DNA from: Terriglobus sp.
GTDB taxonomy: Bacteria; Acidobacteriota; Terriglobia; Terriglobales; Acidobacteriaceae
NCBI GenBank assembly: GCA_023265355.1
Contig: JAHFTZ010000174.1
Span: forward strand, 1-5,875
Reading direction: 5' to 3'
Length of the DNA: 5,875 nt
Positions 1-5,875 of the stretch are shown here, piece after piece. The stretch's first letter is position 1; every line of letters starts with the position of its first letter. The notes beneath the pieces were generated by a model. That model did not search any database. It saw only the letters and a program-made list of their open reading frames with translations, and was not told the DNA's origin. Made by a program: the position numbers and the translations under genes.

Positions 1-359
1 GTCACCCGATGGCACATTGCCGTGACAAGCTGCGTAGCATGAACGTCTGCCGAGCTGCGGACCTCCGTATGCTTCGCCACGGAGTCAAAGCTCGCATCGC
101 CGGCTGCGTGATTGCCAGACAGAGACCAAGCACAGCCCATGGCTTCATCTTCCTCTCCATCGAAGATGAAACCGGCATCTCGAACGCAATCATCGACCCG
201 GAGCTGTACGAGCGGAATCGCTCACTGGTGACGTATGCCCGCTTCCTGCTGGTCGAGGGGAAACTTCAAAACGTCGACCAGGTCATCCACATCCGAGCCA
301 AACACATTGAAGAACTGAAGGTGACCGCAGCCCCAACGCAGTCCCACGACTTCCACTAA
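1..359 (+). CDS. dnaE2: Error-prone DNA polymerase DnaE2/ImuC, C-terminal end (5' truncated by window edge)
   Basis: This is the tail of a C-family DNA polymerase alpha subunit of the error-prone type, which acts in the cytoplasm in damage-induced translesion synthesis, usually with ImuA and ImuB. The frame is open from base 3, so the ATG at 9 is an internal Met (context His-Pro-Met-Ala-His-Cys-Arg) and not the start. About 118 of the family's roughly 1000-1100 residues are visible. They hold the C-terminal OB-fold: a beta strand 'VKARIAGCVIARQRP', then 'GFIFLSIEDETG', and 'FLLVEGKLQN' before the last strand. The RQRP and EDETG motifs and the terminal SHDFH match the family's usual end (recalled DnaE2 proteins end in S-R/H-D-F-H), so the C-terminus looks complete. 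The polymerase active site lies outside the window. Replicative DnaE1 is less likely because its C-terminal region differs. No imuA or imuB is visible here; they would lie upstream. Confidence 0.9.
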   Translation, partial: HPMAHCRDKLRSMNVCRAADLRMLRHGVKARIAGCVIARQRPSTAHGFIFLSIEDETGISNAIIDPELYERNRSLVTYARFLLVEGKLQNVDQVIHIRAKHIEELKVTAAPTQSHDFH

Positions 360-505
360 ATGAGCGAACACATGACATCGCCGGGTGACTCCCAGCCTCC
401 GAAAGACTGGTGGCTGGAAAACTACGAGAGCAGGTGCGGGATAGCGTCGAGTTCGTTCGTATCGTCTGGGAGGAGATAGAGCGTTCACTGAAAGATGAAA
501 CGTAA
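360..505 (+). pseudogene. Small hypothetical gene abutting dnaE2, apparently frameshifted
   Basis: I do not recognise this family. An ATG at 360 directly follows the dnaE2 TAA, and its frame runs 39 codons to a TAG at 477-479. Its first part looks protein-like ('SPGDSQPPKDWWLENYE'), but after about base 430 it turns into low-complexity Ser/Gly/Arg. From about 410 the frame one base earlier (codons at 410, 413 ...) gives a well-formed charged amphipathic stretch, 'LREQVRDSVEFVRIVWEEIE', ending SLKDET at a TAA (503-505). Joining the two frames near 420-431 would give a protein of about 48 residues, with a Trp-rich head and an acidic helical tail. That suggests loss of one base, or a sequencing error. 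Alternatives are two unrelated tiny ORFs, or a separate gene from the GTG at 410, which has no visible ribosome binding site. No good ribosome binding site precedes 360 either, so any translation would depend on coupling to dnaE2. Coding status is uncertain. Confidence 0.4.
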
Positions 506-540
506 GAGATGAAAACGGATTTCAACGCTTCATATGAGCA
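506..540. other. Convergent junction between the dnaE2 tail and the efflux operon
   Basis: These 35 bases separate the last + strand stop (TAA 503-505) from the adaptor stop (TGA on the - strand, 541-543). The stretch is AT-richer than its flanks. I find no GC-rich hairpin followed by a T-run in either direction; a CATATG palindrome at 531-536 is too short to count. Termination of both transcripts may therefore be Rho-dependent or lie inside the neighbouring genes. Confidence 0.5.
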
Positions 541-1635
541 TCAGTTGGTAGCGGATCCCTCACGTATCTCATCAGTGGCGCATTTTACTACTTGTTGTCC
601 TTCCGATACTGGCCCTCGCACAGCTACCTGCTCACCTGCCGTGGGTCCTTTGCGCACATCCACCCAATGAGCGTGTCCATTAACAACCGTGATAACAAAG
701 GTGCGCTCCGTAGTGGTTACGACGCTTGTGACCGGCACATAAAGCGCGTGGTCGTTCGATCCAACCGGCCAATCGACTGTCGGATACATTCCAGGAGCTA
801 GCGTGTTGTCCTTATTGAACACATCCAGCTCAACCATCATGGTGCGGTTCTGGGGATCGAGAGCATTCGGTACGCGGGCAATCTTTCCGGCGTAGCTCTT
901 GCCCGGATGGGCAGGCGCATGAAAGGTAACAGGCTTTCCCATTGCAATAGAGCCGACGTAGCTCTCCGGCACAGGCACTACCAGACGGAGGTGTGAAACC
1001 TGTTGTAGCTTTAGCAGCGGCGTATGGCCACCCGCGTCCACCATCATGCCGGGATGTACGAAACGATCGGTGATAGTTCCGTCGAACGGCGCAATGACAT
1101 TCAGATACGACTCCATATCCTTTGTTGCCTGAAGCTTGCTCTTCGCCGAACGGACAGCAGCTTGGCGGCTTTCTACAAGCGATGCGGCTGCGTCCTTCTG
1201 CTTTTCGGCTTGCTCTAGCTCATTGCCAGCGACTGCTCCTGGCGTTTTGGCCGCTTCCTGTAGACGTGCGTACGTGCTTGCCGCAGCCGCTGCCTGGGCT
1301 TGCGCCTGGGCGACCTCCGCCTCCGCTTGATGCAACGCCGAGTCAGACGCATTCGTCTGTGCGCTCATCTCCGGCGCGGAAAGTTGGACGAGCAATTGCC
1401 CACGATGCACCACGCTTCCACGATCAACCAATACCTTGACGACGTAGCCTGGCACACGGGCCTCAATATCTGTCCGGAGATACGGTTGGAGTTCGGCAGT
1501 CAGCGGGATTGTGCGTGAGGAGGAGTGGCTTTCCACCTTCGCCATCTCTATTTGCGTGGCGGTCTGGGACCTCGCCGCGATGGTGGCGAGGAGTGGGAGT
1601 GCAAGAGCGAGACGGACAGACTTAGGACTTGGCAT
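541..1635 (-). CDS. RND efflux periplasmic adaptor (membrane fusion protein, HlyD/AcrA type)
   Basis: This 364-residue adaptor would link the inner-membrane permease to the outer-membrane channel in the periplasm. The chosen start is the ATG at 1635, not the frame's earlier ATG at 1707. It gives a signal peptide (basic 'MPSPKSVR', then hydrophobic 'LALALPLLATIA', with likely cleavage near residues 20-24) and only a 14-base overlap with the permease, whereas the longer version puts 24 polar residues in front. No lipobox Cys is present, so it should be a soluble periplasmic protein rather than a lipoprotein like AcrA. The domains in order are: first lipoyl half, residues 56-90 (ARVPGYVVKVLVDRGS); Ala/Gln-rich alpha-helical hairpin, about 92-172, turning near TPGAVAGN (131-138); second lipoyl half, about 178-212 (IAPFDGTITDRFVHPGMMV); beta-barrel, about 214-290; membrane-proximal domain, 296 to the end. 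Length is typical of the family. No strong Shine-Dalgarno lies close to the ATG, which fits translational coupling to the permease. The substrate is unknown. Confidence 0.92.
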   Translation of the reverse strand: MPSPKSVRLALALPLLATIAARSQTATQIEMAKVESHSSSRTIPLTAELQPYLRTDIEARVPGYVVKVLVDRGSVVHRGQLLVQLSAPEMSAQTNASDSALHQAEAEVAQAQAQAAAAASTYARLQEAAKTPGAVAGNELEQAEKQKDAAASLVESRQAAVRSAKSKLQATKDMESYLNVIAPFDGTITDRFVHPGMMVDAGGHTPLLKLQQVSHLRLVVPVPESYVGSIAMGKPVTFHAPAHPGKSYAGKIARVPNALDPQNRTMMVELDVFNKDNTLAPGMYPTVDWPVGSNDHALYVPVTSVVTTTERTFVITVVNGHAHWVDVRKGPTAGEQVAVRGPVSEGQQVVKCATDEIREGSATN

Positions 1636-4600
1636 AGTAGCGGCTCGAAGGATCTTCCGGGTTGAGAGAGTTGGAGGTGATGACTGCCTTTCGTTGAAGC
1701 AGGGCATAGACGATTGGAAGGACCAGGAGAGTGGTCAGGGTCGAGAAAACCAGGCCGCCGATGACGGCACGACCGAGAGGCGCTGACTGCGTTCCGCCTT
1801 CGCCGAAACCGATTGCCAGAGGAATCATGCCGCAGATCATCGCTGTAGCTGTCATGAGGATGGCGCGTATGCGACCCGTCGCGCCCGCACGGGTTGCCGT
1901 TTCCACATCGTGATCTTCATGACGTGATTGCTCCGCAAAGCTCACCAGAAGAATCGAGTTTGCCACGGAGATTCCGACTGCCATAATCGCTCCCATGAAC
2001 GACTGAATGTTGAGCGTCGTTCGGGTGAGCAGCAGCATCAGGACGACGCCGCACAACACGCCCGGAATCGTAGAAAGAATCGCGAGTGGCAGCCGTAGCG
2101 ATTGGAAGTTAGCCATCAGCAGGAGAAAGATTGCCGCGATGGCAAGCAGAAGCCCCAGACGGAGACCAGAGATCGTTTCCTCCAGAGCGGGAATCTGACC
2201 ACGGACTACCACGGTCGAGCCCTTGGGAGGCGCCACGATGCCCTTGAGAGCGTCTTGAATCTTCTTTTGTGCGTCGCCCAGCGCTATGCCATGCAGGTTC
2301 GCCGTAACACTCACGATTCTTTGTCCGCTGAGGCGTTCAATCATCTCCGGCATCTTTCCGTACTGAAGACTTGCTACCTGATCGAGTTGAGGTTGAGACT
2401 GGCCATCGCGCATCAGCGGCAATGCCGACAGAGTGCCCAGGCCTTGCATCCTGTTCGAGGGAAGCTGCACCTGAATCTGGAAAGCATTGCCATTCTTCGG
2501 ATCACGCCAGTAGTTCGGAGCGATGAACCGGGAAGAGCCGGTTGCCGGTACAAGGGAGTTCGTGACATCAGCCATCGTCAACCCAAACTGGCCTGCGTAG
2601 TCCCGATCCACTTTGACATCCACCACCGGGTAAGACTGGGCCTGGACCACAGAGACATCTCTCAGAAAGGTCAGCTTTTGCAACTCGGCCTGTACCTTAG
2701 CGAGATAGCCGTAGTTCTGATCGAGCTCAACACCCTGTACGTCGATCTGAACCGGAGTCGGAGAGCCAAAACTCATCACCTGAGAAACGATGTCTCCTGC
2801 CTCGAAAGACATCTTGAGGTTCGGCATCTGCTTTTGAAAAGCAGAGCGCAGCGCTTCGCGCAAGCCCTCATCATCGGGATGACCATGCCGAAGCTGTACC
2901 TGGACCACTGCCTCTTCCGGCCCGCTGGTGAAGAGGTGAATCAGGTTGACGGGATAGCTGGAAGGCTGAATGCCCATGTAGTCGGACGTAATCTCGACGT
3001 TCTCCTTGCCCACTGTGTTGCGGATAAGGTCGAGGGCTTGGAGCACCATCGGCTCAGTCTCTTCGATGCGCGTTCCAACGGGAGCTTTTAGGCGCATACG
3101 CAGAACCGGCCCATTTGAGTCGGGAAAGATCTCAGTGCCAAGGAATGGGGACGCTACGAGCAAGATGATGGCTGTGAGCGCAAAGTAGCCAACGATGATT
3201 TGCCATCTCCAGCGCAAGACCCGTTCAAGGTATCGATCATAGCGAGCGCGAAGTCTGCCGAATGCTCCCTCCGTCTCTTCGCCCCGGTGAGATTCCTTCA
3301 TCAGCCAAGTAGAAAACACCGGAACCAGACTACTTGAAAGAAGGTAGGAGGAGATCATGGCAAAGCCAACGGCGAGTGAGAGCGGAACAAAGAGCTGACG
3401 GCCGATACCCTTCATAAAGCAGGATGGGACGAATACGGCCAGGACACACAGCATGGAAAGCAGTCGGGCAGTAACCGTGCGACGGCAGGCTTCAAGGACA
3501 GCTTTGGCGCGAGAGACACCCGGTAGCAGTTGGGTGTGGATGTTTTCGATTTCAACCGTCGCTTCGTCCACAAGAATGCCGACCGCAAGGGCGAGTCCCC
3601 CGAGCGTCATGATGTTGATCGTCTGTCCGGTAGCCCATAGGAGAAGCACGGCCCCGGCAAGCGCGAACGGAATGTTTGCGACCACGATCAGGGAGCTGCG
3701 CCAGTCGCGCAGGAACAGAAGTACGACGAAGCCGGTCAGTACCGCGCCGAGAATTGCCTCTCGGACAAGACCATTGATGGCGTTTGAAACATAGCCCGAC
3801 TGATCGAACGCGAGTTGCACGTCCACGTCATCCGGCATGACCTTCTTGAAGCCCGGGATTGCTGCCTTCACCGCTTGAATCACGGCGAGGGTGGAGGCAT
3901 CCGATCGCTTTGTCACCGGGATATAAACGGTCCGCTTCCCATCGACGTGAGCGTAGGCCGTCACAATGTCGGTGCCGTTCTCTATCGTGCCGATGTCACG
4001 GAGATAGACGTTCGTACCCGAATGCGGATGGATGGGCGTAGCCATCAGGTCGTTCAGCTCAGGCCCGAGGGTCGCATTCGTCCGGACAATCCGGTTAAGT
4101 GTGCCGTCATAGAGGTTCCCAGAAGGCGCAACGACCGTTCCAGTGCTTACAGCGGAAATTGCCTGTTCCGGTGACACGCCGTATTGCTTCAGCTTGTCAG
4201 GATCAAGAGTGACAACAATCGTCCTCTGATTGCCCCCGAAGGGCGGAGGTGCCGAGACTCCCGGCAGCGCCGCAAACAACGGTCGAACCTGGTTGAGGGC
4301 GATGTTCTGCAACTCTCCCTGCGTATGTGTGGAACTGCTAAACAGCAGCAACCCGACGGCTACGCTTCCGGGATCGAAACGTGTGATGAAAGGAGGAACA
4401 GTTCCTGGCGGCATGAAAGCGCGAGCGCGATTCACATAGCCGACCGTCTCGGCCATTGCCTGCTCCATGTTCGTGCCTTCACGAAAGCTCAACTTCATCA
4501 GGGCGGCACCCTGAATGCTCTTGCTATCTACGGACTCGATTCCGGTGATGTAGAGGAAGTGGTATTCGTAGTAATAGGTGAGGAAGCCTTCCATCTGGGC

Positions 4601-4768
4601 GGGGTTCATTCCGCCATATGGCTGTGCGACGTAGATGACCGGATTTCCAACTTGCGGGAAGATGTCCATCCGCATTCGCCCCACCGCCATGAAGAAGCCA
4701 GCCAGGATCGCAATGAGCGCCACGATAAGCGTAAGCGGTCGAGTTAGAGCTGCCAGTACAAGACGCAT
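1622..4768 (-). CDS. RND-family efflux permease (AcrB-like, COG0841 type) with atypical proton-relay residues
   Basis: This inner-membrane pump of 1048 residues matches the normal RND length. It has the duplicated RND layout: TM1 at residues 10-30; a periplasmic porter/docking loop, about 31-330; TM2-TM6, about 335-487; TM7, about 521-545; a second periplasmic loop, about 546-862; TM8-TM12, about 866-1023. Family marks are 'MDIFPQVGNPVIYV' after TM1, 'GGLALAVGILVDEATVEIEN' in TM4 and 'ILMTATAMICGMIPLAIG' in TM11. TM4 carries Asp401-Glu402 where AcrB has Asp407-Asp408. TM10 reads GISVANSILL, placing Ala936 at the AcrB Lys940 position. Thr973 matches AcrB Thr978. It is not a CusA-type metal pump by its TM4 motif, and it lacks the multi-Met funnel I would expect there. 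The substrate cannot be inferred: drugs, solvents, lipids or plant and soil toxins are all possible. It lies 22 bases downstream of the channel gene and overlaps the adaptor start by 14 bases, so the three are one operon. Confidence 0.95.
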   Translation of the reverse strand: MRLVLAALTRPLTLIVALIAILAGFFMAVGRMRMDIFPQVGNPVIYVAQPYGGMNPAQMEGFLTYYYEYHFLYITGIESVDSKSIQGAALMKLSFREGTNMEQAMAETVGYVNRARAFMPPGTVPPFITRFDPGSVAVGLLLFSSSTHTQGELQNIALNQVRPLFAALPGVSAPPPFGGNQRTIVVTLDPDKLKQYGVSPEQAISAVSTGTVVAPSGNLYDGTLNRIVRTNATLGPELNDLMATPIHPHSGTNVYLRDIGTIENGTDIVTAYAHVDGKRTVYIPVTKRSDASTLAVIQAVKAAIPGFKKVMPDDVDVQLAFDQSGYVSNAINGLVREAILGAVLTGFVVLLFLRDWRSSLIVVANIPFALAGAVLLLWATGQTINIMTLGGLALAVGILVDEATVEIENIHTQLLPGVSRAKAVLEACRRTVTARLLSMLCVLAVFVPSCFMKGIGRQLFVPLSLAVGFAMISSYLLSSSLVPVFSTWLMKESHRGEETEGAFGRLRARYDRYLERVLRWRWQIIVGYFALTAIILLVASPFLGTEIFPDSNGPVLRMRLKAPVGTRIEETEPMVLQALDLIRNTVGKENVEITSDYMGIQPSSYPVNLIHLFTSGPEEAVVQVQLRHGHPDDEGLREALRSAFQKQMPNLKMSFEAGDIVSQVMSFGSPTPVQIDVQGVELDQNYGYLAKVQAELQKLTFLRDVSVVQAQSYPVVDVKVDRDYAGQFGLTMADVTNSLVPATGSSRFIAPNYWRDPKNGNAFQIQVQLPSNRMQGLGTLSALPLMRDGQSQPQLDQVASLQYGKMPEMIERLSGQRIVSVTANLHGIALGDAQKKIQDALKGIVAPPKGSTVVVRGQIPALEETISGLRLGLLLAIAAIFLLLMANFQSLRLPLAILSTIPGVLCGVVLMLLLTRTTLNIQSFMGAIMAVGISVANSILLVSFAEQSRHEDHDVETATRAGATGRIRAILMTATAMICGMIPLAIGFGEGGTQSAPLGRAVIGGLVFSTLTTLLVLPIVYALLQRKAVITSNSLNPEDPSSRYYAKS

Positions 4769-4778
4769 GTGAATCTAT

Positions 4779-4785
4779 CTCCCCT
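4779..4785 (-). promoter_or_regulatory. Ribosome binding site of the RND permease
   Basis: On the - strand the 22-base gap between channel stop and permease start reads AGGGGAG, followed by 10 bases to the ATG at 4768. This purine-rich Shine-Dalgarno is the clearest in the window and fixes the permease start at MRLVLAALTRP. It also shows that the permease can be initiated independently, unlike the adaptor that follows it. Confidence 0.7.
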
Positions 4786-4790
4786 GTTCG

Positions 4791-5875
4791 CTATCGGCTC
4801 GCCGCTTGTAGAAAAGGCTGAAGGTCGCCTCGAACCGCTTGCAGATGAAGAAGAGCACGCCAAACATTCAAGCGGGCAATCGTATCGTCAATCTCAGCTT
4901 GGACCCCAAGCCTCTGTGCCTGAGCCACTTCGTCAATCGACGAGAGGCCAGCTTTGTAACGGGCATTGGCTTGTGCAAGCGTAGCTTTTGCAGCGGACAA
5001 CGCAACAGGAGTGTTCTCTGCAATGGCGCGGCTCGCGCGAAGAACAGCGGTTGCTTGCGCGAACTGTTCCTGTAATTCGCGACCAGCGAGTTGTTCATGG
5101 GCTTCGGCCGCTTTTAGGGATAAGACCTGCGAAGCAGAACGAGCGTGGATACTGGCAAAGTCCATGAACGGGAAAGTGACATTGACTCCGACTGCATAGT
5201 TGCCAACATTGGGAGCAAGGCCGTTCGCTCCCGAGAGCCGTTGTCCGTTTGTTTCCGCGCCCGTTCCACGGGCATAGGCAGCGCCTTCCAAGTTGAACTG
5301 CGGTACCCAGCTCCGTTCGGTCGCATGGAGTTGAGCTGCAGACTGCGCAACCGAGGCCGTTTGCTCCGCCATGATTGGGTTAGCGGACGGTTGGAAAGGC
5401 AGACCATCGTCGCTGTTCGCCGGAAGCTCTTCGAGAAGATGCGTTGAGGCCAATTCAGGACCGGCGACTTCTGGTTTCATAAGAAACTTTGCAAGGGTGG
5501 CCTTGCTCATTTCCACGGCTTCGTCAGCGAGTGCAAGCTGCGTCTTAGCGGCGGCTTTCTCCGCTTCAATCCTCGACTCATCCGCGCCGGGGCGGAGTTG
5601 TGCGGATGTCAGGGCATGGACGCTCACACGAAGAGTCTCCCAGTTGTCTACCGCAGCTTGAGCCGCTGCCTTCGCCCGCATCGCAACAAGTACAGTCAGA
5701 TAGGCGTCTGCCGCTGCCGTCGATACTTCGAGTTGTGTTCTTTTTGCCGTTGCGTCTGCCCTATCTTTCGCCGCAATCGCTGACTGCACATTGGCGTGGC
5801 GCAGGCCGAAATCGAACGGCTGCCAGCTAATCAGCAGCCCCGTCGCGCTGCCCCAAACGGAGCCGCCATTGTTGG
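4791..5875 (-). CDS. Outer-membrane efflux channel, TolC/OprM-type (5' truncated by window edge)
   Basis: This is the C-terminal ~360 residues of an outer-membrane factor that forms the trimeric exit duct of the pump. The frame is open to the right edge, so the GTG at 5789 is an internal Val, not the start. About 100 N-terminal residues, including the signal peptide, are missing compared with the usual 450-500. The tandem OEP repeat is visible. A beta strand LLISWQPFDFGLR (visible residues 13-25) is followed by a long Ala/Gln/Glu-rich helix. A second strand, GVNVTFPFMDFASIHARS (about 229-246), is followed by its own long helices. The end of the second repeat has the common 'ARYKAGLSSIDEVAQAQ' segment (about 304-320), then a helix with WRALLHLQAVRGDL. 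The stop is TAG at 4791-4793. No CXXC or lipobox can be assessed without the N-terminus. As first gene of the operon it probably carries the promoter upstream, outside this window. Confidence 0.92.
   Translation of the reverse strand, partial: NNGGSVWGSATGLLISWQPFDFGLRHANVQSAIAAKDRADATAKRTQLEVSTAAADAYLTVLVAMRAKAAAQAAVDNWETLRVSVHALTSAQLRPGADESRIEAEKAAAKTQLALADEAVEMSKATLAKFLMKPEVAGPELASTHLLEELPANSDDGLPFQPSANPIMAEQTASVAQSAAQLHATERSWVPQFNLEGAAYARGTGAETNGQRLSGANGLAPNVGNYAVGVNVTFPFMDFASIHARSASQVLSLKAAEAHEQLAGRELQEQFAQATAVLRASRAIAENTPVALSAAKATLAQANARYKAGLSSIDEVAQAQRLGVQAEIDDTIARLNVWRALLHLQAVRGDLQPFLQAASR

Noticed and set aside
420..435. Programmed -1 frameshift site in the small gene
   Set aside because: The run GGAAAAC at 416-422 is not a canonical slippery heptamer, and no clear stem-loop follows. 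A lost base or sequencing error explains it more simply.
222..488. An 88-codon - strand open frame across the dnaE2 end and the small gene
   Set aside because: It is antisense to the DnaE2 OB-fold, with an Arg/Pro-rich product and no domain. It is a shadow frame.
509..670. A + strand ATG frame of 53 codons starting in the convergent junction
   Set aside because: Most of it overlaps the adaptor C-terminus in antisense. The product is a Thr/Ser/Pro/Cys mix with no protein-like pattern, and there is no strong ribosome binding site.
1636..1707. An N-terminal extension of the adaptor from the ATG at 1707
   Set aside because: It would add 24 polar residues ahead of a good signal peptide and lie 86 bases deep inside the permease gene. 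The ATG at 1635 fits better.
2102..3091. A 329-codon open frame on the + strand
   Set aside because: It lies wholly antisense to the well-conserved RND permease. Its product is rich in His, Arg and Leu, with no recognisable domain or ribosome binding site. High-GC coding DNA commonly gives such open antisense frames.
4184..4747. A 187-codon + strand open frame
   Set aside because: It is antisense to the N-terminal part of the RND permease, whose reading is supported by strong family motifs. No independent support exists for the + strand frame.

Overview
The window holds the 3' end of one gene on the + strand facing a three-gene efflux operon on the - strand. The + strand piece is the last ~118 codons of an error-prone DNA polymerase of the DnaE2/ImuC type (1-359). 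A short, apparently frameshifted hypothetical gene (360-505) directly abuts its stop codon. From 541 to the right edge, the - strand encodes a tripartite RND efflux pump. In transcription order these are an outer-membrane channel of the TolC type (5875-4791, its start lying outside the window), an inner-membrane RND permease of 1048 residues (4768-1622) and a periplasmic adaptor (1635-541).

The organism is a Gram-negative (diderm) bacterium, since a TolC-type channel and periplasmic adaptor need an outer membrane. Moderate-to-high GC, the wording of the DnaE2 tail (ending SHDFH) and the flavour of the RND subfamily resemble soil Acidobacteriota (Terriglobia, e.g. Granulicella/Terriglobus/Edaphobacter relatives). 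That placement comes from recalled family resemblance, not a search, and some Proteobacteria cannot be excluded.

The efflux genes are tightly packed. There are 22 bases between channel and permease, with a good ribosome binding site there, and a 14-base overlap between permease and adaptor, so one transcript from a promoter beyond the right edge is likely. The proteins should assemble as a proton-driven pump spanning both membranes; the substrate cannot be read from the sequence. The permease departs from the AcrB-type proton relay: TM4 has Asp-Glu instead of Asp-Asp, and the TM10 lysine is replaced by alanine.

The operon and the polymerase converge. About 35 bases separate the adaptor stop from the last stop codon of the small + strand gene, with no clear hairpin terminator. 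I see no RNA gene, insertion sequence, CRISPR array or attachment site, and no sign of a wholly new system. The points worth a second look are the altered proton relay and the broken small gene behind dnaE2.
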